Positions 42,048-50,677 of a stretch of 64,000 nt of DNA are shown here, in pieces. Under the pieces are notes generated by a model, which worked only from the letters and a program-made list of their open reading frames with translations, was not told where the DNA came from and did not search any database. How positions within the stretch are numbered: position 1 is the stretch's first letter; the number at the start of each line of letters is the position of its first letter. A program made the translations under genes and the position numbers. Source of the stretch: Terriglobia bacterium (lineage in GTDB: Bacteria; Acidobacteriota; Terriglobia; Terriglobales; Acidobacteriaceae); contig JAIQFO010000008.1 of the NCBI GenBank assembly GCA_020073215.1, positions 1 through 64,000 on the forward strand. The letters run 5' to 3'.

Positions 42048-42989
42048 ATGCGTACTGCGTTTCGAATCCTGTTGCTCGCCGGCTTACTCTCTTGCCTCTC
42101 GACGGGGCTGTGCTTGGCTCAAGATCAGGACTTCAGCAAAGTGCAAATCAAGGTTTCGAAAGTTGCCGGCAGTGTTTATATGCTCACCGGGGCCGGGGGC
42201 AACATTGGCGCGTCGGTTGGCGAGGATGGCATCGTGATCGTTGATGATCAGTACGCTCCGCTGGCGGAAAAAATTCAGCAGGCACTCAAAGGCGTTACCG
42301 ACAAGCCGGTGCGCTTCATCATCAACACGCATTACCACGAAGACCATGTGGGCGGGAACGAATTCTTCCAGAAGCAGGCGTCTATCATCGCGCATGACAA
42401 CGTTCGCAAGCGTCTGGAGGAAGGTGGCCAGGCGGGCAACGGCGCGTCGGTGCATTTCGAAGCCAAGGCGCAGCCGAAGGACGCGCTGCCGATTATCACG
42501 TTCGATCACGACATCACTGTGCACTTGAACGGGGAAGACATCCGTGCGCTGCACTTCCCGGCCGGACACACCGACGGCGACTCGGTCATCTATTTCCCGA
42601 AATCCAACGTGGTGCACATGGGCGACGATTTCGTGACCTATGGATTTCCCTTTATTGACGTGGATAGCGGCGGCAGCATCGACGGCATGATCAGCGGCGT
42701 GGAGGGCGCTATAGCCCAGCTTCCGCCCGACGTGAAGATTATCCCCGGCCACGGCCAGGTTTCGAACCTCGATGACGTACGCGCGTACGTCAAGATGCTG
42801 AAAGAAACCCGGGCGGTGGTGCAGGGTGCGCTCGAGAAAAAAATGACGCTGGAGCAGATGAAGGAGAAGAAGATTCTCGATCCCTGGAAGAAGTACGCCG
42901 GAGATTTCATCAGCGAAGATGCGTTTCTGGAAACCCTTTACAACTCGCTGACGGGACAAAAGAACGGCAAATTCATCCGGCACAACTAG
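42048..42989 (+). CDS. secreted metallo-beta-lactamase-fold hydrolase
   Basis: A 313-residue zinc hydrolase. Residues 1-24 are a signal peptide (MRTAFRILLLAGLLSCL to LAQDQD), so it works in the periplasm. Metal motifs: THYHEDHVGGN (HxHxDH), a His in LHFPAGHTDGDSVIYFP, and the final GHGQV. The C-terminal 60 residues are helical. It belongs to the broad MBL-fold group near the B3 and quinoprotein-relay subfamilies; antibiotic hydrolysis cannot be inferred. The ATG at 42048 has GAGGTGAG at the right distance and TACAAT (42018-42023) upstream; a longer frame is not supported. Confidence 0.88.
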   Translation: MRTAFRILLLAGLLSCLSTGLCLAQDQDFSKVQIKVSKVAGSVYMLTGAGGNIGASVGEDGIVIVDDQYAPLAEKIQQALKGVTDKPVRFIINTHYHEDHVGGNEFFQKQASIIAHDNVRKRLEEGGQAGNGASVHFEAKAQPKDALPIITFDHDITVHLNGEDIRALHFPAGHTDGDSVIYFPKSNVVHMGDDFVTYGFPFIDVDSGGSIDGMISGVEGAIAQLPPDVKIIPGHGQVSNLDDVRAYVKMLKETRAVVQGALEKKMTLEQMKEKKILDPWKKYAGDFISEDAFLETLYNSLTGQKNGKFIRHN

Positions 42990-43058
42990 TTCTTTTGGGC
43001 TGGGCGGCTGCCCGCGCGCCGGAATCGCAAGAGCCAAGCAAATGTTCGGAGGGATCCC

Positions 43059-43805
43059 ATGAGAAGCCTTTTCTTGTCGCTGATTTTATCTGTCTGCTTA
43101 CCCCTTTCGGCCCTCGCGGTTGACGGCAAGACCGTTTCCTACAAGTCGGGCGACGACACCGTCAATGGAATTCTCTACACTCCCGCTGGAAAAGGGCCGT
43201 TTCCGGCGCTCATCGTGGTTCACGAGTATTGGGGACTGAACGATTGGGTGAAGCAGCAGGCCGGGAAACTCGCGGACCAGGGTTATGTCGCGCTGGCGGT
43301 CGATCTGTATCGCGGCAAGGTGGCCGACAGTCCCGACCTGGCCCACGAACTGATGCGCGGCTTGCCCGAAGATCGGGCTATCCGTGATTTACGGGCGGCT
43401 TTCGACTTCTTGGCGTCGCAAGCAAACGTGAAGAAAGATCGGATCGGCTCGATCGGCTGGTGCATGGGCGGGGGCTATTCACTCGATACAGCGCTCGCCG
43501 AGCCGCAATTGGCGGCCACGGTCATTCACTATGGACGTCTGGCCACCGATCTCTCGGAACTGAAAAAGATCAACGCTCCGATTCTGGGGCTTTTTGGCGG
43601 GCAGGATCGCGGCATCACCCCGGACGATGTCAAAAACTTTCAACAATCCATGGAACAGCTAGGAAAGAGGATTGAGGTAAAGATCTATCCGGATGCGGGA
43701 CACGCGTTTGAAAATCCGAACAATAAGCAAGGATACCGGCCAGAAGACGCCGCCGATGCGTGGCGGCGCACCATCGATTTTCTGGCCGCGACGCTGAAAA
43801 AGTGA
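43059..43805 (+). CDS. secreted dienelactone hydrolase-family protein
   Basis: A 248-residue alpha/beta hydrolase with an N-terminal signal peptide (MRSLFLSLILSVCLPLSALA). The DLH triad is visible: nucleophile Cys in IGSIGWCMGGGYSL, Asp in GGQDRGIT, and His in YPDAGHAFENP; the Glu of VHEYWGL that activates the Cys is also there. Classic DLHs are cytosolic enzymes of chloroaromatic breakdown; exported versions have unknown substrates. GGAGGG precedes the ATG. It follows the metallo-hydrolase gene by 69 nt and may be cotranscribed. Confidence 0.9.
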   Translation: MRSLFLSLILSVCLPLSALAVDGKTVSYKSGDDTVNGILYTPAGKGPFPALIVVHEYWGLNDWVKQQAGKLADQGYVALAVDLYRGKVADSPDLAHELMRGLPEDRAIRDLRAAFDFLASQANVKKDRIGSIGWCMGGGYSLDTALAEPQLAATVIHYGRLATDLSELKKINAPILGLFGGQDRGITPDDVKNFQQSMEQLGKRIEVKIYPDAGHAFENPNNKQGYRPEDAADAWRRTIDFLAATLKK

Positions 43806-43988
43806 AGCGGCCGATCGAATTGCTGGCGAGTGAAAAAGTTACTTACGCAAATCGTTGTGGATTCTGGAGGGCTGTTCACATGGGCTAAAGCCCGCATTCC
43901 ATCTGCTCTTCTATGGCACCGCTTAAGTCACGCCCTTTCCAGGAATATTCAGCAAATTACTTCGGGTTGGAATGCAAGGAATTTCCAC

Positions 43989-44059
43989 TTGCCAGACGGT
44001 ACTACTCTGGTTACTATGCACGCATCTTTATATTGCCATATTGCCACTGAGTCTTGGCA
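43989..44059 (+). promoter_or_regulatory. promoter and inverted repeat upstream of XRE gene
   Basis: TTGCCA (43989-43994), 17-bp spacer, TACTAT (44012-44017). Downstream, TGCCA (44042-44046) and TGGCA (44055-44059) form an inverted repeat with an 8-bp spacer, and TTGCCATATTGCCA gives a direct repeat of the half-site. Fits autoregulation. Confidence 0.4.
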
Positions 44060-44078
44060 TTGAGTTAGTTGCGCTTCT

Positions 44079-44423
44079 ATGAATATCGGCGAGACCATCC
44101 GCAATTTCCGGCTCCAACGAAGCATGTCACAGGGCGACATCGAAAAGCGCACTGGCCTGTTGCGCTGCTACCTGTCGCGGGTTGAAAACGGCCACACCAT
44201 CCCATCGCTGGATACGCTAGCCAAGATCGCGGGAGCCATGGATTTGGCGCTGTCGCAATTTTTTGCCGAAGGCCACAGCAATGGCCACAAGGGGTTGCCG
44301 CAACTCTCCGACGATGAAGTCCGCTTCCTGAGCCAGATGCGCCGGTATTCGGCCAATCTGAACGACAGTGACCGGAAGTTGGTGCTGGCGATGGTGAAGA
44401 AGATGGCTTCGAGCGCGAAATAG
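44079..44423 (+). CDS. XRE-family helix-turn-helix regulator
   Basis: A 114-residue DNA-binding protein with one Cro/CI-type helix-turn-helix at residues 5-60 (IRNFRLQRSMSQGDIEKRTG, LLRCYLSRVENGHTIPSLDT) and a helical tail (about 75-112) likely to dimerise. A promoter and an inverted repeat with TGCCA half-sites lie upstream. No Shine-Dalgarno precedes the ATG. Targets are unknown; it is a single gene and no toxin partner is seen. Confidence 0.88.
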   Translation: MNIGETIRNFRLQRSMSQGDIEKRTGLLRCYLSRVENGHTIPSLDTLAKIAGAMDLALSQFFAEGHSNGHKGLPQLSDDEVRFLSQMRRYSANLNDSDRKLVLAMVKKMASSAK

Positions 44424-44510
44424 CTGGTAGCCAGGACTTCCTCTCATCTTCCCTCGAATCCCCTGAAAGTGCATGGCAAACATTGGGCGGCTCTTCAGAC
44501 TGCCGAGCTT

Positions 44511-44560
44511 CGCTCGGCATGGACGGGCGAGGGCGCCCGTCCCTACACGAGCGAACCTGG
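44511..44560. repeat. family E repeat, simple copy
   Basis: GCCGAGC-TTC-GCTCGGC, then GGACGGGCG-AGGG-CGCCCGTCC and CTACACGAG. It lies between the XRE gene and the gene at 44646. A reading frame through it from 44469 is not considered coding. Confidence 0.8.
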
Positions 44561-44645
44561 GTACTTTCGTACCTTAGGGTCTTGTCCAACAGGAACCTCG
44601 CCAACCCATGCCTGGAACGCTAAGGTAGGGGGTGGGGAATCCTTA

Positions 44646-45293
44646 GTGACCACTGATGAAGAACTGAGTCTCCTCGATCAGCAGTTGCGCCGGCTGAAGA
44701 TCGAGTATGAGATTTTCTTCAACAATCCGAGCAAACGGCCTCCCACCGACGTGGAATGGAAGGTTCTCTCGTTGATTCGCAAGTTCAGCGATAGCTCGCG
44801 GCTGAGTTTTTCGCAGCGTTTTAAGTACAACGAGATGGCGCAGCGCTACGCGATTCAAGCTGACCTGTGGCGCAAGAAGATGCGGATTCGCGAAGAGGGC
44901 TACCGCCGGCCGCAGGATGCGCTGCTCGCGGTGCAGGGCGTGCGCGCCGGCGAAGAGCGGGAAGCGAAACATCGTCCGGTGTATGGCCTTCACCGCAAGA
45001 AGCAAGCCGAGGGCGGACAAACTCCGACGGCCGATCCAGGAGCCGATCAGTCTTTCTCGGTACAGTGCTCGGGTGCGGCGGCCGAGCGGGCGCAAGTTGA
45101 ATCTCTTTACAAGGCGCTGACCGAAGCTAAGCACAAGTCGGGAGAAAAGGTTTCCGGCAACCTTGATTCGTTCGCGGCGTTTGTCAAGAAAAAGACCGGC
45201 GAGATTCGCAAGCAGCACGGCTGCGATGCGGTGGTGTATTCGGTCGAGATGCAGGGTGGACATGTGAAGCTCAAGGCAAAGGCGAAAGTCTAG
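44646..45293 (+). CDS. conserved coiled-coil protein, possibly MXAN_5187 C-terminal-like
   Basis: A 215-residue cytosolic protein starting at the GTG at 44646, after the repeat; the longer frame from 44469 would translate the repeat. The first 80 residues (LDQQLRRLKIEYEIFFNNPS, KRPPTDVEWKVLSLIRKF) and FKYNEMAQRYAIQADLWRKK resemble a family of myxobacterial and acidobacterial proteins named after MXAN_5187; this is recalled from memory, not searched. The C-terminus (about 140-215) is a helix plus strands ending SVEMQGGHVKLKAKAKV. No catalytic residues are known. Confidence 0.65.
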   Translation: MTTDEELSLLDQQLRRLKIEYEIFFNNPSKRPPTDVEWKVLSLIRKFSDSSRLSFSQRFKYNEMAQRYAIQADLWRKKMRIREEGYRRPQDALLAVQGVRAGEEREAKHRPVYGLHRKKQAEGGQTPTADPGADQSFSVQCSGAAAERAQVESLYKALTEAKHKSGEKVSGNLDSFAAFVKKKTGEIRKQHGCDAVVYSVEMQGGHVKLKAKAKV

Positions 45294-45331
45294 GAGCGAG
45301 TGCCCAGTTGCCGGTACCCGGGAGTCCAGTC

Positions 45332-46108
45332 GTGAGAGTGCTAAGACGTGTTCTCATCACGGTAGTGGTAGCAATCGCCGTGGTTTTCGTGGGCGTATAC
45401 GGGGTCGGTGTGGCTTCTTCTTTTTATATGGCGAGGAAAGCCCCTTTCGCCAGGATCGTTCCGACAGACTTGCAGGACAAGTCCGTGTCTGCGGCCTTGG
45501 GAACGAAGCTGTCGTACATCGGCTACGAATTCGAGGTTCCGTGGAGCGACCTCGACGAGACTCAGACCAGGCTGTATCCCAAGGACAAGCCCGAAAAATG
45601 TAAAGTCGATCTCCACTTCCGTTCGGGATTGCGTCTGTTGGTTACCGCTGTCCCTCCTCGTGAATGGGCCAACATACTCGTCACGGAATTCAAAGTCCCT
45701 TCGCAGAGGGCAGAGGCGGCGATAAGGTCGGACTATACTTTTGTGAGAGGTTTGTATGAGTTGACACCGGACAGGATGCACTACTGGGCGCTGTCGCCGG
45801 GCGTTCACACGCGCGAGACATTCTGGCTTACGATCAAGTCCGTTGTGCTATCAGGTTCGGCTGCATCTGGGATATTTAACCTGCAAAACCAGAGCTCCAA
45901 GGGATTTCAACAAGGCAATCCTCAAGCCCGGCCGTATGGAATTGTCGTTCACCTCTATTCGGACGAGGGCAGCGTCGAGATGATGTTCTTACAGAAGGAC
46001 TACAAGAACTCCGCCGGTGTCACGCAGCCTGAGATTAATCGTATCGTCCAGTCTCTGCGTAAGGCTCCGCAGAACGAATCGACGACTCCGCGCATTGCGC
46101 AAAAATGA
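45332..46108 (+). CDS. membrane-anchored protein of unknown function
   Basis: A 258-residue protein with one N-terminal membrane helix (about residues 8-30, VLITVVVAIAVVFVGVYGVG) and a soluble part of about 220 residues predicted to face the periplasm. Strand-rich blocks such as LSYIGYEFEVPWSDLDE and PYGIVVHLYSDEGSVEMMF are visible but no family is recognised. It starts at GTG 45332 (TTG 45308 is also open) and lies 38 nt after the preceding gene, so the two may be cotranscribed. Codon use is less GC-biased than in purH. Confidence 0.7.
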   Translation: MRVLRRVLITVVVAIAVVFVGVYGVGVASSFYMARKAPFARIVPTDLQDKSVSAALGTKLSYIGYEFEVPWSDLDETQTRLYPKDKPEKCKVDLHFRSGLRLLVTAVPPREWANILVTEFKVPSQRAEAAIRSDYTFVRGLYELTPDRMHYWALSPGVHTRETFWLTIKSVVLSGSAASGIFNLQNQSSKGFQQGNPQARPYGIVVHLYSDEGSVEMMFLQKDYKNSAGVTQPEINRIVQSLRKAPQNESTTPRIAQK

Positions 46109-46127
46109 CGGCTAGGATCACCCGAGT

Positions 46128-46230
46128 GCGCGGAAGCTCGGTCGTCCCTCCGGGACTTAAGTCATTATTCCGCACTTTTCCCAGCGCTGAAGCGCTGGGC
46201 TAAGCTCGGTCGCCCCTCCGGGGCTGGATT
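46128..46230. repeat. family G repeat
   Basis: Two copies of AGCTCGGTCG(T/C)CCCTCCGGG (about 46133-46154 and 46203-46224) flank a perfect hairpin CCCAGCGCTGAAGCGCTGGG (46180-46199). Fills most of the 248-nt gap before purH. Confidence 0.7.
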
Positions 46231-46356
46231 CTCGAGCATTTCACTCCATATCGGTTGCCCGAAAACGAGTTCTCACGAGCACTCTACCGGGGCTGGGTAC
46301 TGCCTCGAACTGCTAGAATCTCTCTTCTCTAATTCTCATCTGCTCTCGAGGGCCTT

Positions 46357-47949
46357 ATGTCTAAAATCCAGCGCGCCATTCTTAGCGTCACCGACAAATC
46401 CGGACTGGTTGATTTCGCTCGCAAACTTGCTGAGCTGAACGTCGAAATGGTTTCAACCGGTGGCACGGCCAAGTTGCTGCGCGACTCCGGCATTGCCGTG
46501 AAAGATATTTCCGAGCTGACCGGGTTTCCTGAAATGCTCGACGGGCGCGTCAAGACGCTGCATCCGAAGGTGCATGGCGGCATCCTGTATCGCCGCGCAG
46601 ACAGCGGACATCATGCGGCGGTTGCCGAGCACGACATCCCGGCGATCGACATGGTGGTGGTCAACCTGTATGCCTTTGAGAAGACCGCGGCCAAGCCGGG
46701 CGTGCGCTTTGAGGAATTGATTGAAAATATCGACATTGGCGGGCCTTCGATGATCCGTTCGGCGGCGAAGAATTTTCAGGACGTCGCGGTGGTGACCTCG
46801 CCCTCCGATTACAGCGCGATCGCCGAGGAGATGAAGTGCTCGGGCGGCGCGTTGTCCCAGGAAACGAAATGGCGGCTGGCGCAGAAAGCGTTTGCGACGA
46901 CCGCGGCCTATGATTCTGCGATTGCCTCGACCCTCCAGCGCGTGGGCGGCGACTTCGAGTTGCGGCCAGTCGAGTCAAAATCCGCCGAGCTAAAACCAAC
47001 GCTGGGTTTCCCCCAGACTCTAAAGCTGTCTTTTCAAAAAGTGGCCGACCTGCGCTATGGTGAGAATCCGCACCAGAAGGCTGCGATGTATGCGGACGGT
47101 TCGGGCACGGGCGTGGCCAATGCGCGCCAGGTGCAGGGCAAGGAGCTTTCCTACAACAATATGGTCGACCTGCAAGCCGCGTGGGATCTGGCCCAGGAGT
47201 TCGACGAGCCGGTCTGCGCCATTATTAAACACACGAATCCCTGCGGCGCCGCGACCGGCAAGACGCTGGCGGAGGCTTACGTGCGGGCGCTCGAATGCGA
47301 CCCCATCTCGGCGTTTGGCGGCGTGATTGGAGTGAACCGTACGGTGGACACGGAGGCCGCTAACGCAATGGCCAAACTCTTCCTCGAAGTCATTGCCGCT
47401 CCCGCATTCGAGGAAGAGGCGAAAGCGGTGTTCGCCTCGAAGAAGAATCTGCGGCTGGTGGAGGTTCCCGCCGGACAGCACAACTGGGTTCTGAAAAATA
47501 TTTCTGGAGGCTTGCTGGTGCAGGATTCCGACCTTCACCGGCTGGTCGAGGCCGATCTGAAAGTTGTCAGCAAGCGGCCGCCGACTGCGGAAGAAAAACG
47601 GGCGCTGCTTTTTGCGTGGAAGGTTTGCAAGCACGTGAAGTCGAACGCCATTGTCTATGCCCGTCAAGATGCTCGCGATGGGCAAACGGTGGGCGTCGGC
47701 GCTGGACAGATGAGCCGAGTCGATTCCTGCAAGCTCGGCGCCATGAAGGCGCAGTTGCCGCTGCAGGGCACAGTGGCCGCCTCCGACGCCTTCTTCCCCT
47801 TTCCCGACGGCGTCGAGGAAATCGCCAAAGCTGGGGCGACCGCGATCATTCAGCACGGAGGCTCGGTGCGCGACCAGGAGGTCATTGAGGCCGCGGACCG
47901 GCTTGGGTTGGCTATGATGTTTACCGGGGTGCGGCACTTCAGACATTAG
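46357..47949 (+). CDS. purH: bifunctional AICAR transformylase/IMP cyclohydrolase
   Basis: Catalyses the last two steps of IMP synthesis: formylation of AICAR with 10-formyl-THF and ring closure. The 530-residue product has the N-terminal MGS-like cyclohydrolase domain (SVTDKSGLVDFARKLAELNV, GRVKTLHPKVHGGILYRR) and the C-terminal transformylase domain with RYGENPHQKAAMY, IIKHTNPCGAATG and DAFFPFPDGVEE; the end TGVRHFRH is the usual one. Full length. It stands alone behind a repeat-filled gap with TAGAAT at about 46313-46318. Confidence 0.96.
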   Translation: MSKIQRAILSVTDKSGLVDFARKLAELNVEMVSTGGTAKLLRDSGIAVKDISELTGFPEMLDGRVKTLHPKVHGGILYRRADSGHHAAVAEHDIPAIDMVVVNLYAFEKTAAKPGVRFEELIENIDIGGPSMIRSAAKNFQDVAVVTSPSDYSAIAEEMKCSGGALSQETKWRLAQKAFATTAAYDSAIASTLQRVGGDFELRPVESKSAELKPTLGFPQTLKLSFQKVADLRYGENPHQKAAMYADGSGTGVANARQVQGKELSYNNMVDLQAAWDLAQEFDEPVCAIIKHTNPCGAATGKTLAEAYVRALECDPISAFGGVIGVNRTVDTEAANAMAKLFLEVIAAPAFEEEAKAVFASKKNLRLVEVPAGQHNWVLKNISGGLLVQDSDLHRLVEADLKVVSKRPPTAEEKRALLFAWKVCKHVKSNAIVYARQDARDGQTVGVGAGQMSRVDSCKLGAMKAQLPLQGTVAASDAFFPFPDGVEEIAKAGATAIIQHGGSVRDQEVIEAADRLGLAMMFTGVRHFRH

Positions 47950-48414
47950 AACGGGTCCCAGTCAAGACGTGAGGTCTGGCCCCTTGGGCTCAAAGCCTGC
48001 ATTCTCGGTGGCTTTTAACGCCACGGCTGAAGCCGTGCCCTACCCAAGGCCCACTCGAATCAAGATCTCTCCGCTGCCAGCAGCGGCTAAAGCCGGAACC
48101 ATTTTCAGCGACTTGCGGTATGCCTGAAGGCATACCCTGATACGAAGCGCGAGTCCTCATGTTTTTCCGCAGCCTGTGAAGCCGTGCCCTTCCTAAACCT
48201 TTCCAGAGTCGTTTGCGAAAAACGGGCGCAGTTTTCGACATTAGAGCGCCCAAAGCCCCTGTACCTCCGGCTTTCCTCCCACCCAGCGCTTTCTCGCGGA
48301 TAAAGGCCCGGCGGAGGGTAGAATAGAAAAATACGGATGACTGCGGATCAGCATCCAAATCGTTAGCATCCAAATAGGGTGTGGGCTGCAATTTTGCGGG
48401 TGGCAGGATTTTTC
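47950..48414. repeat. repeat-rich intergenic region, 465 bp
   Basis: No gene is supported. ACGGCTGAAGCCGTGCCCT occurs at about 48021-48039 and a partial copy (GTGAAGCCGTGCCCTTCC) near 48175-48193; GCAGCGGCTAAAGCCGG lies near 48080. A perfect hairpin GGTATGCCT-GA-AGGCATACC (48117-48136) plus CTGATACGAAGC matches the type at 10-29. TAGAAT near 48319-48324 is a -10 candidate for the TPR gene. Two 11-bp direct repeats AGCATCCAAAT (48350-48360, 48365-48375) lie 40-65 nt before its ATG. Confidence 0.7.
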
Positions 48415-50532
48415 ATGAAAAAACGGCTGCGGATTGTGAGTGTTGTTACTTGGGGGTCTTTCTTGCTAGCGCAGGGCCTGCTGGCCCAGGGTTTACTGGC
48501 TCAAGCTCGGGCCGCGGATTCCTCGGCTGCCGTGGGTTCCCAGTCCGCCACCAATAGCAAGACGCCCGACCGTGCCGCCGCCTACTACCATTTCACCCTC
48601 GCGCATATGTACGAGGAACAAGTGGCCAATGGCCGCAGCGAGTTGGCGAACAAGGCCATCGAGGAATACCGCGCCGCCATTGATGCGGACCCGACCTCCG
48701 CGTACCTGACTTCCGGCCTGGCCGAGCTCTATAACAAGATCGGCCGCATCCGCGACGCCGTGGTCGAGGCCCAGGACCTCATCAAGCGCAATCCCAACAA
48801 TCTCGAAGCCCGCCGCCTGCTGGGGAGGATCTATCTGCGCTCGCTCGGCGACATGCAGGCCGGCGGCGGTTCGGCAAGCGTACTGAAACTGGCGATCGAG
48901 CAATATGAGCAGATCGTCCGCCTGCAACCCGACAGCATGGATGACCACCTGCTTCTGGGGCGGCTCTATCGCCTGAACAACGATCTGCAAAAGGCCGAGA
49001 GTGAATTCAAGACTGCCGTGAAGTTGCAGCCGGACTCCGAAGAAGCGGTCACTACCCTGGCGTATCTCTATAACGAACTGGGCGACACGGCACGCGCCGC
49101 GCAAGTGCTCAGCTCGGTGCCGAATACCGCGCGCTCGGCGAAGCTCTATTCCGCCCTGGGGTACACCTACGAGCAGCAAAAGCAATACAAGAGCGCGGTC
49201 GAGGCGTATCGGCACGCGATTGAACTGGACCGCGACAACCTGGACGCCATTCGCGGCCTGGCGCAGAACCTGCTGAACGATGGGCAGACCGATGCCGCTC
49301 TGGAACAATACAAAGTGATCGCGGACGCGAATCCGGAAGACGCGCAAACCTACGTGCGCATCGCGGAAATTTACCGCAAGCAGGGTAAGTTCGATCTGGC
49401 GCTTGACCATCTGAAAAAAGCCGAGTCCATGGTGCAGGACTCGGTCGAAGTTCCCTATAACATTGCCGCCATCTACCAGGCCCAGGGCCGTTTCGACGAA
49501 GCCATTCCGATCATGCGCGACCTGCTGAAGAAATCGGAGAAACCCGACGGCAAGTACTCGAACGGGGAGAAGAGCAACCGGGCGGTGTTTCTGGAGAGGC
49601 TGGGGTCGATCTACCGCGACCAGGGGAACAATGCGGCGGCCAACGAAACGTTCCGCGAGATCATTGCGCTCGGCGGCGATGACAACATCGAGCGCGGGTA
49701 TCAGCAGATCATCGATACCTGGCGCGAGGCCAAGGAATGGCAGAAAGCTCTCGATACCGCAAAAGAAGCGGTGCAGAAGCTGCCCAGCCCCCAACTGAAG
49801 ATGGCGCTGGCCTTGCAGCAGGTCGATATGGGCGATGCCGACAAGGCGCTTGCCGACGTCCGCGCGATGTTGAAGGGCGGTCCCGACTCCAGTTCCAACT
49901 CAAATTCCGAAGACCGCGAAGTCTACATCACCTTGGCACAGATGAACGCGCGGCTGCGCCGGTTCAGCGATGCCGCACAGGCGCTCGACAAGGCCGAGCA
50001 GCTATCGACCAAGACGGATGACAAGGAATATGTCTGGTTTCTCCGCGGCTCCAATTTCGAGCGTGAGAAGCGCTACGCGGAAGCGGAAGTAGAGTTCAAG
50101 AAAGTGCTGGCCAGCGATCCGGAACATGCCTCGGCGCTGAATTATCTGGGCTACATGCTGGCCGACCAGAACATGAAGCTCGAGGAGGCGCTCGGATACA
50201 TCAAGCGCGCGGTGGACCTGGATCCGGCCAACGGCGCCTATCTCGATTCTCTCGGTTGGGCTTACTTCCGGCTGGGAAAATTTGAATTGGCGGAAGACAA
50301 CCTGCTGAAGGCTTCGCAGAAAATCAACACCGACCCCACGGTGCAAGACCACCTGGGCGATCTCTACCAGAAGACCGGGCGGCTCAAGTTGGCGGCGACC
50401 CACTGGGAGCGCGCGCTGACGGAGTGGAACCGTACCGTTGCCGCGGAAGTCGATCCGGCGGATCCGGCGCGGGTGCAAAAGAAGCTCGATTCGGCCAGGA
50501 TGAAGCTGGCCAAAGAAGAGGGCGCGAAGTAG
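48415..50532 (+). CDS. secreted TPR-repeat protein
   Basis: A 705-residue protein with a signal peptide (MKKRLRIVSVVTWGSFLLAQ) whose end contains the tandem repeat LLAQ-GLLAQ-GLLAQ. The rest is about 14-16 TPR units (AIEEYRAAIDADPTSAYLTS, VKLQPDSEEAVTTLAYLYNE, AVDLDPANGAYLDSLGWAYF), a superhelical scaffold for protein contacts in the periplasm or at the outer membrane. A Ser/Asn tract (DSSSNSNSE, near residues 492-500) lies in a linker between repeats. The ATG at 48415 has AGGA upstream; a GTG at 48379 is open but spoils the signal peptide. No enzyme domain. Confidence 0.88.
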   Translation: MKKRLRIVSVVTWGSFLLAQGLLAQGLLAQARAADSSAAVGSQSATNSKTPDRAAAYYHFTLAHMYEEQVANGRSELANKAIEEYRAAIDADPTSAYLTSGLAELYNKIGRIRDAVVEAQDLIKRNPNNLEARRLLGRIYLRSLGDMQAGGGSASVLKLAIEQYEQIVRLQPDSMDDHLLLGRLYRLNNDLQKAESEFKTAVKLQPDSEEAVTTLAYLYNELGDTARAAQVLSSVPNTARSAKLYSALGYTYEQQKQYKSAVEAYRHAIELDRDNLDAIRGLAQNLLNDGQTDAALEQYKVIADANPEDAQTYVRIAEIYRKQGKFDLALDHLKKAESMVQDSVEVPYNIAAIYQAQGRFDEAIPIMRDLLKKSEKPDGKYSNGEKSNRAVFLERLGSIYRDQGNNAAANETFREIIALGGDDNIERGYQQIIDTWREAKEWQKALDTAKEAVQKLPSPQLKMALALQQVDMGDADKALADVRAMLKGGPDSSSNSNSEDREVYITLAQMNARLRRFSDAAQALDKAEQLSTKTDDKEYVWFLRGSNFEREKRYAEAEVEFKKVLASDPEHASALNYLGYMLADQNMKLEEALGYIKRAVDLDPANGAYLDSLGWAYFRLGKFELAEDNLLKASQKINTDPTVQDHLGDLYQKTGRLKLAATHWERALTEWNRTVAAEVDPADPARVQKKLDSARMKLAKEEGAK

Positions 50533-50544
50533 GAGTCGGGATTT

Positions 50545-50655
50545 TTCACCGCCGAGACGCTGAGAACGGCGAGAAGATCTTTTTCGATTCCATCCTGTGG
50601 AGATCACTGGAACCGTAAAAGGTTTTTCTCCGCGACCTCGGCGTCTCGGGCGGTG
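50545..50655. repeat. snap-back repeat, family I
   Basis: TTCACCGCCGAGACGCTGAG at the left and, about 60 nt on, CTCGGCGTCTCGGGCGGTGA at the right: complementary over 18-19 bp with one bulge and one mismatch. AAGATCTTTTTCG and AAAGGTTTTTCTCC lie inside. It fills the gap between the TPR gene and dgt. Confidence 0.7.
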
Positions 50656-50677
50656 ACCATGCTGCTAGACTCTTCTC

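Noticed and set aside
43830..44063. 77-codon ORF upstream of the XRE gene
   Set aside because: Overlaps the promoter and inverted repeat of the XRE gene, contains a GGGCTAAAGCCC repeat fragment and has no coding features.
44469..44645. Upstream start for the gene at 44646
   Set aside because: The added residues again translate a family E repeat; the conserved-looking part starts after the GTG at 44646.
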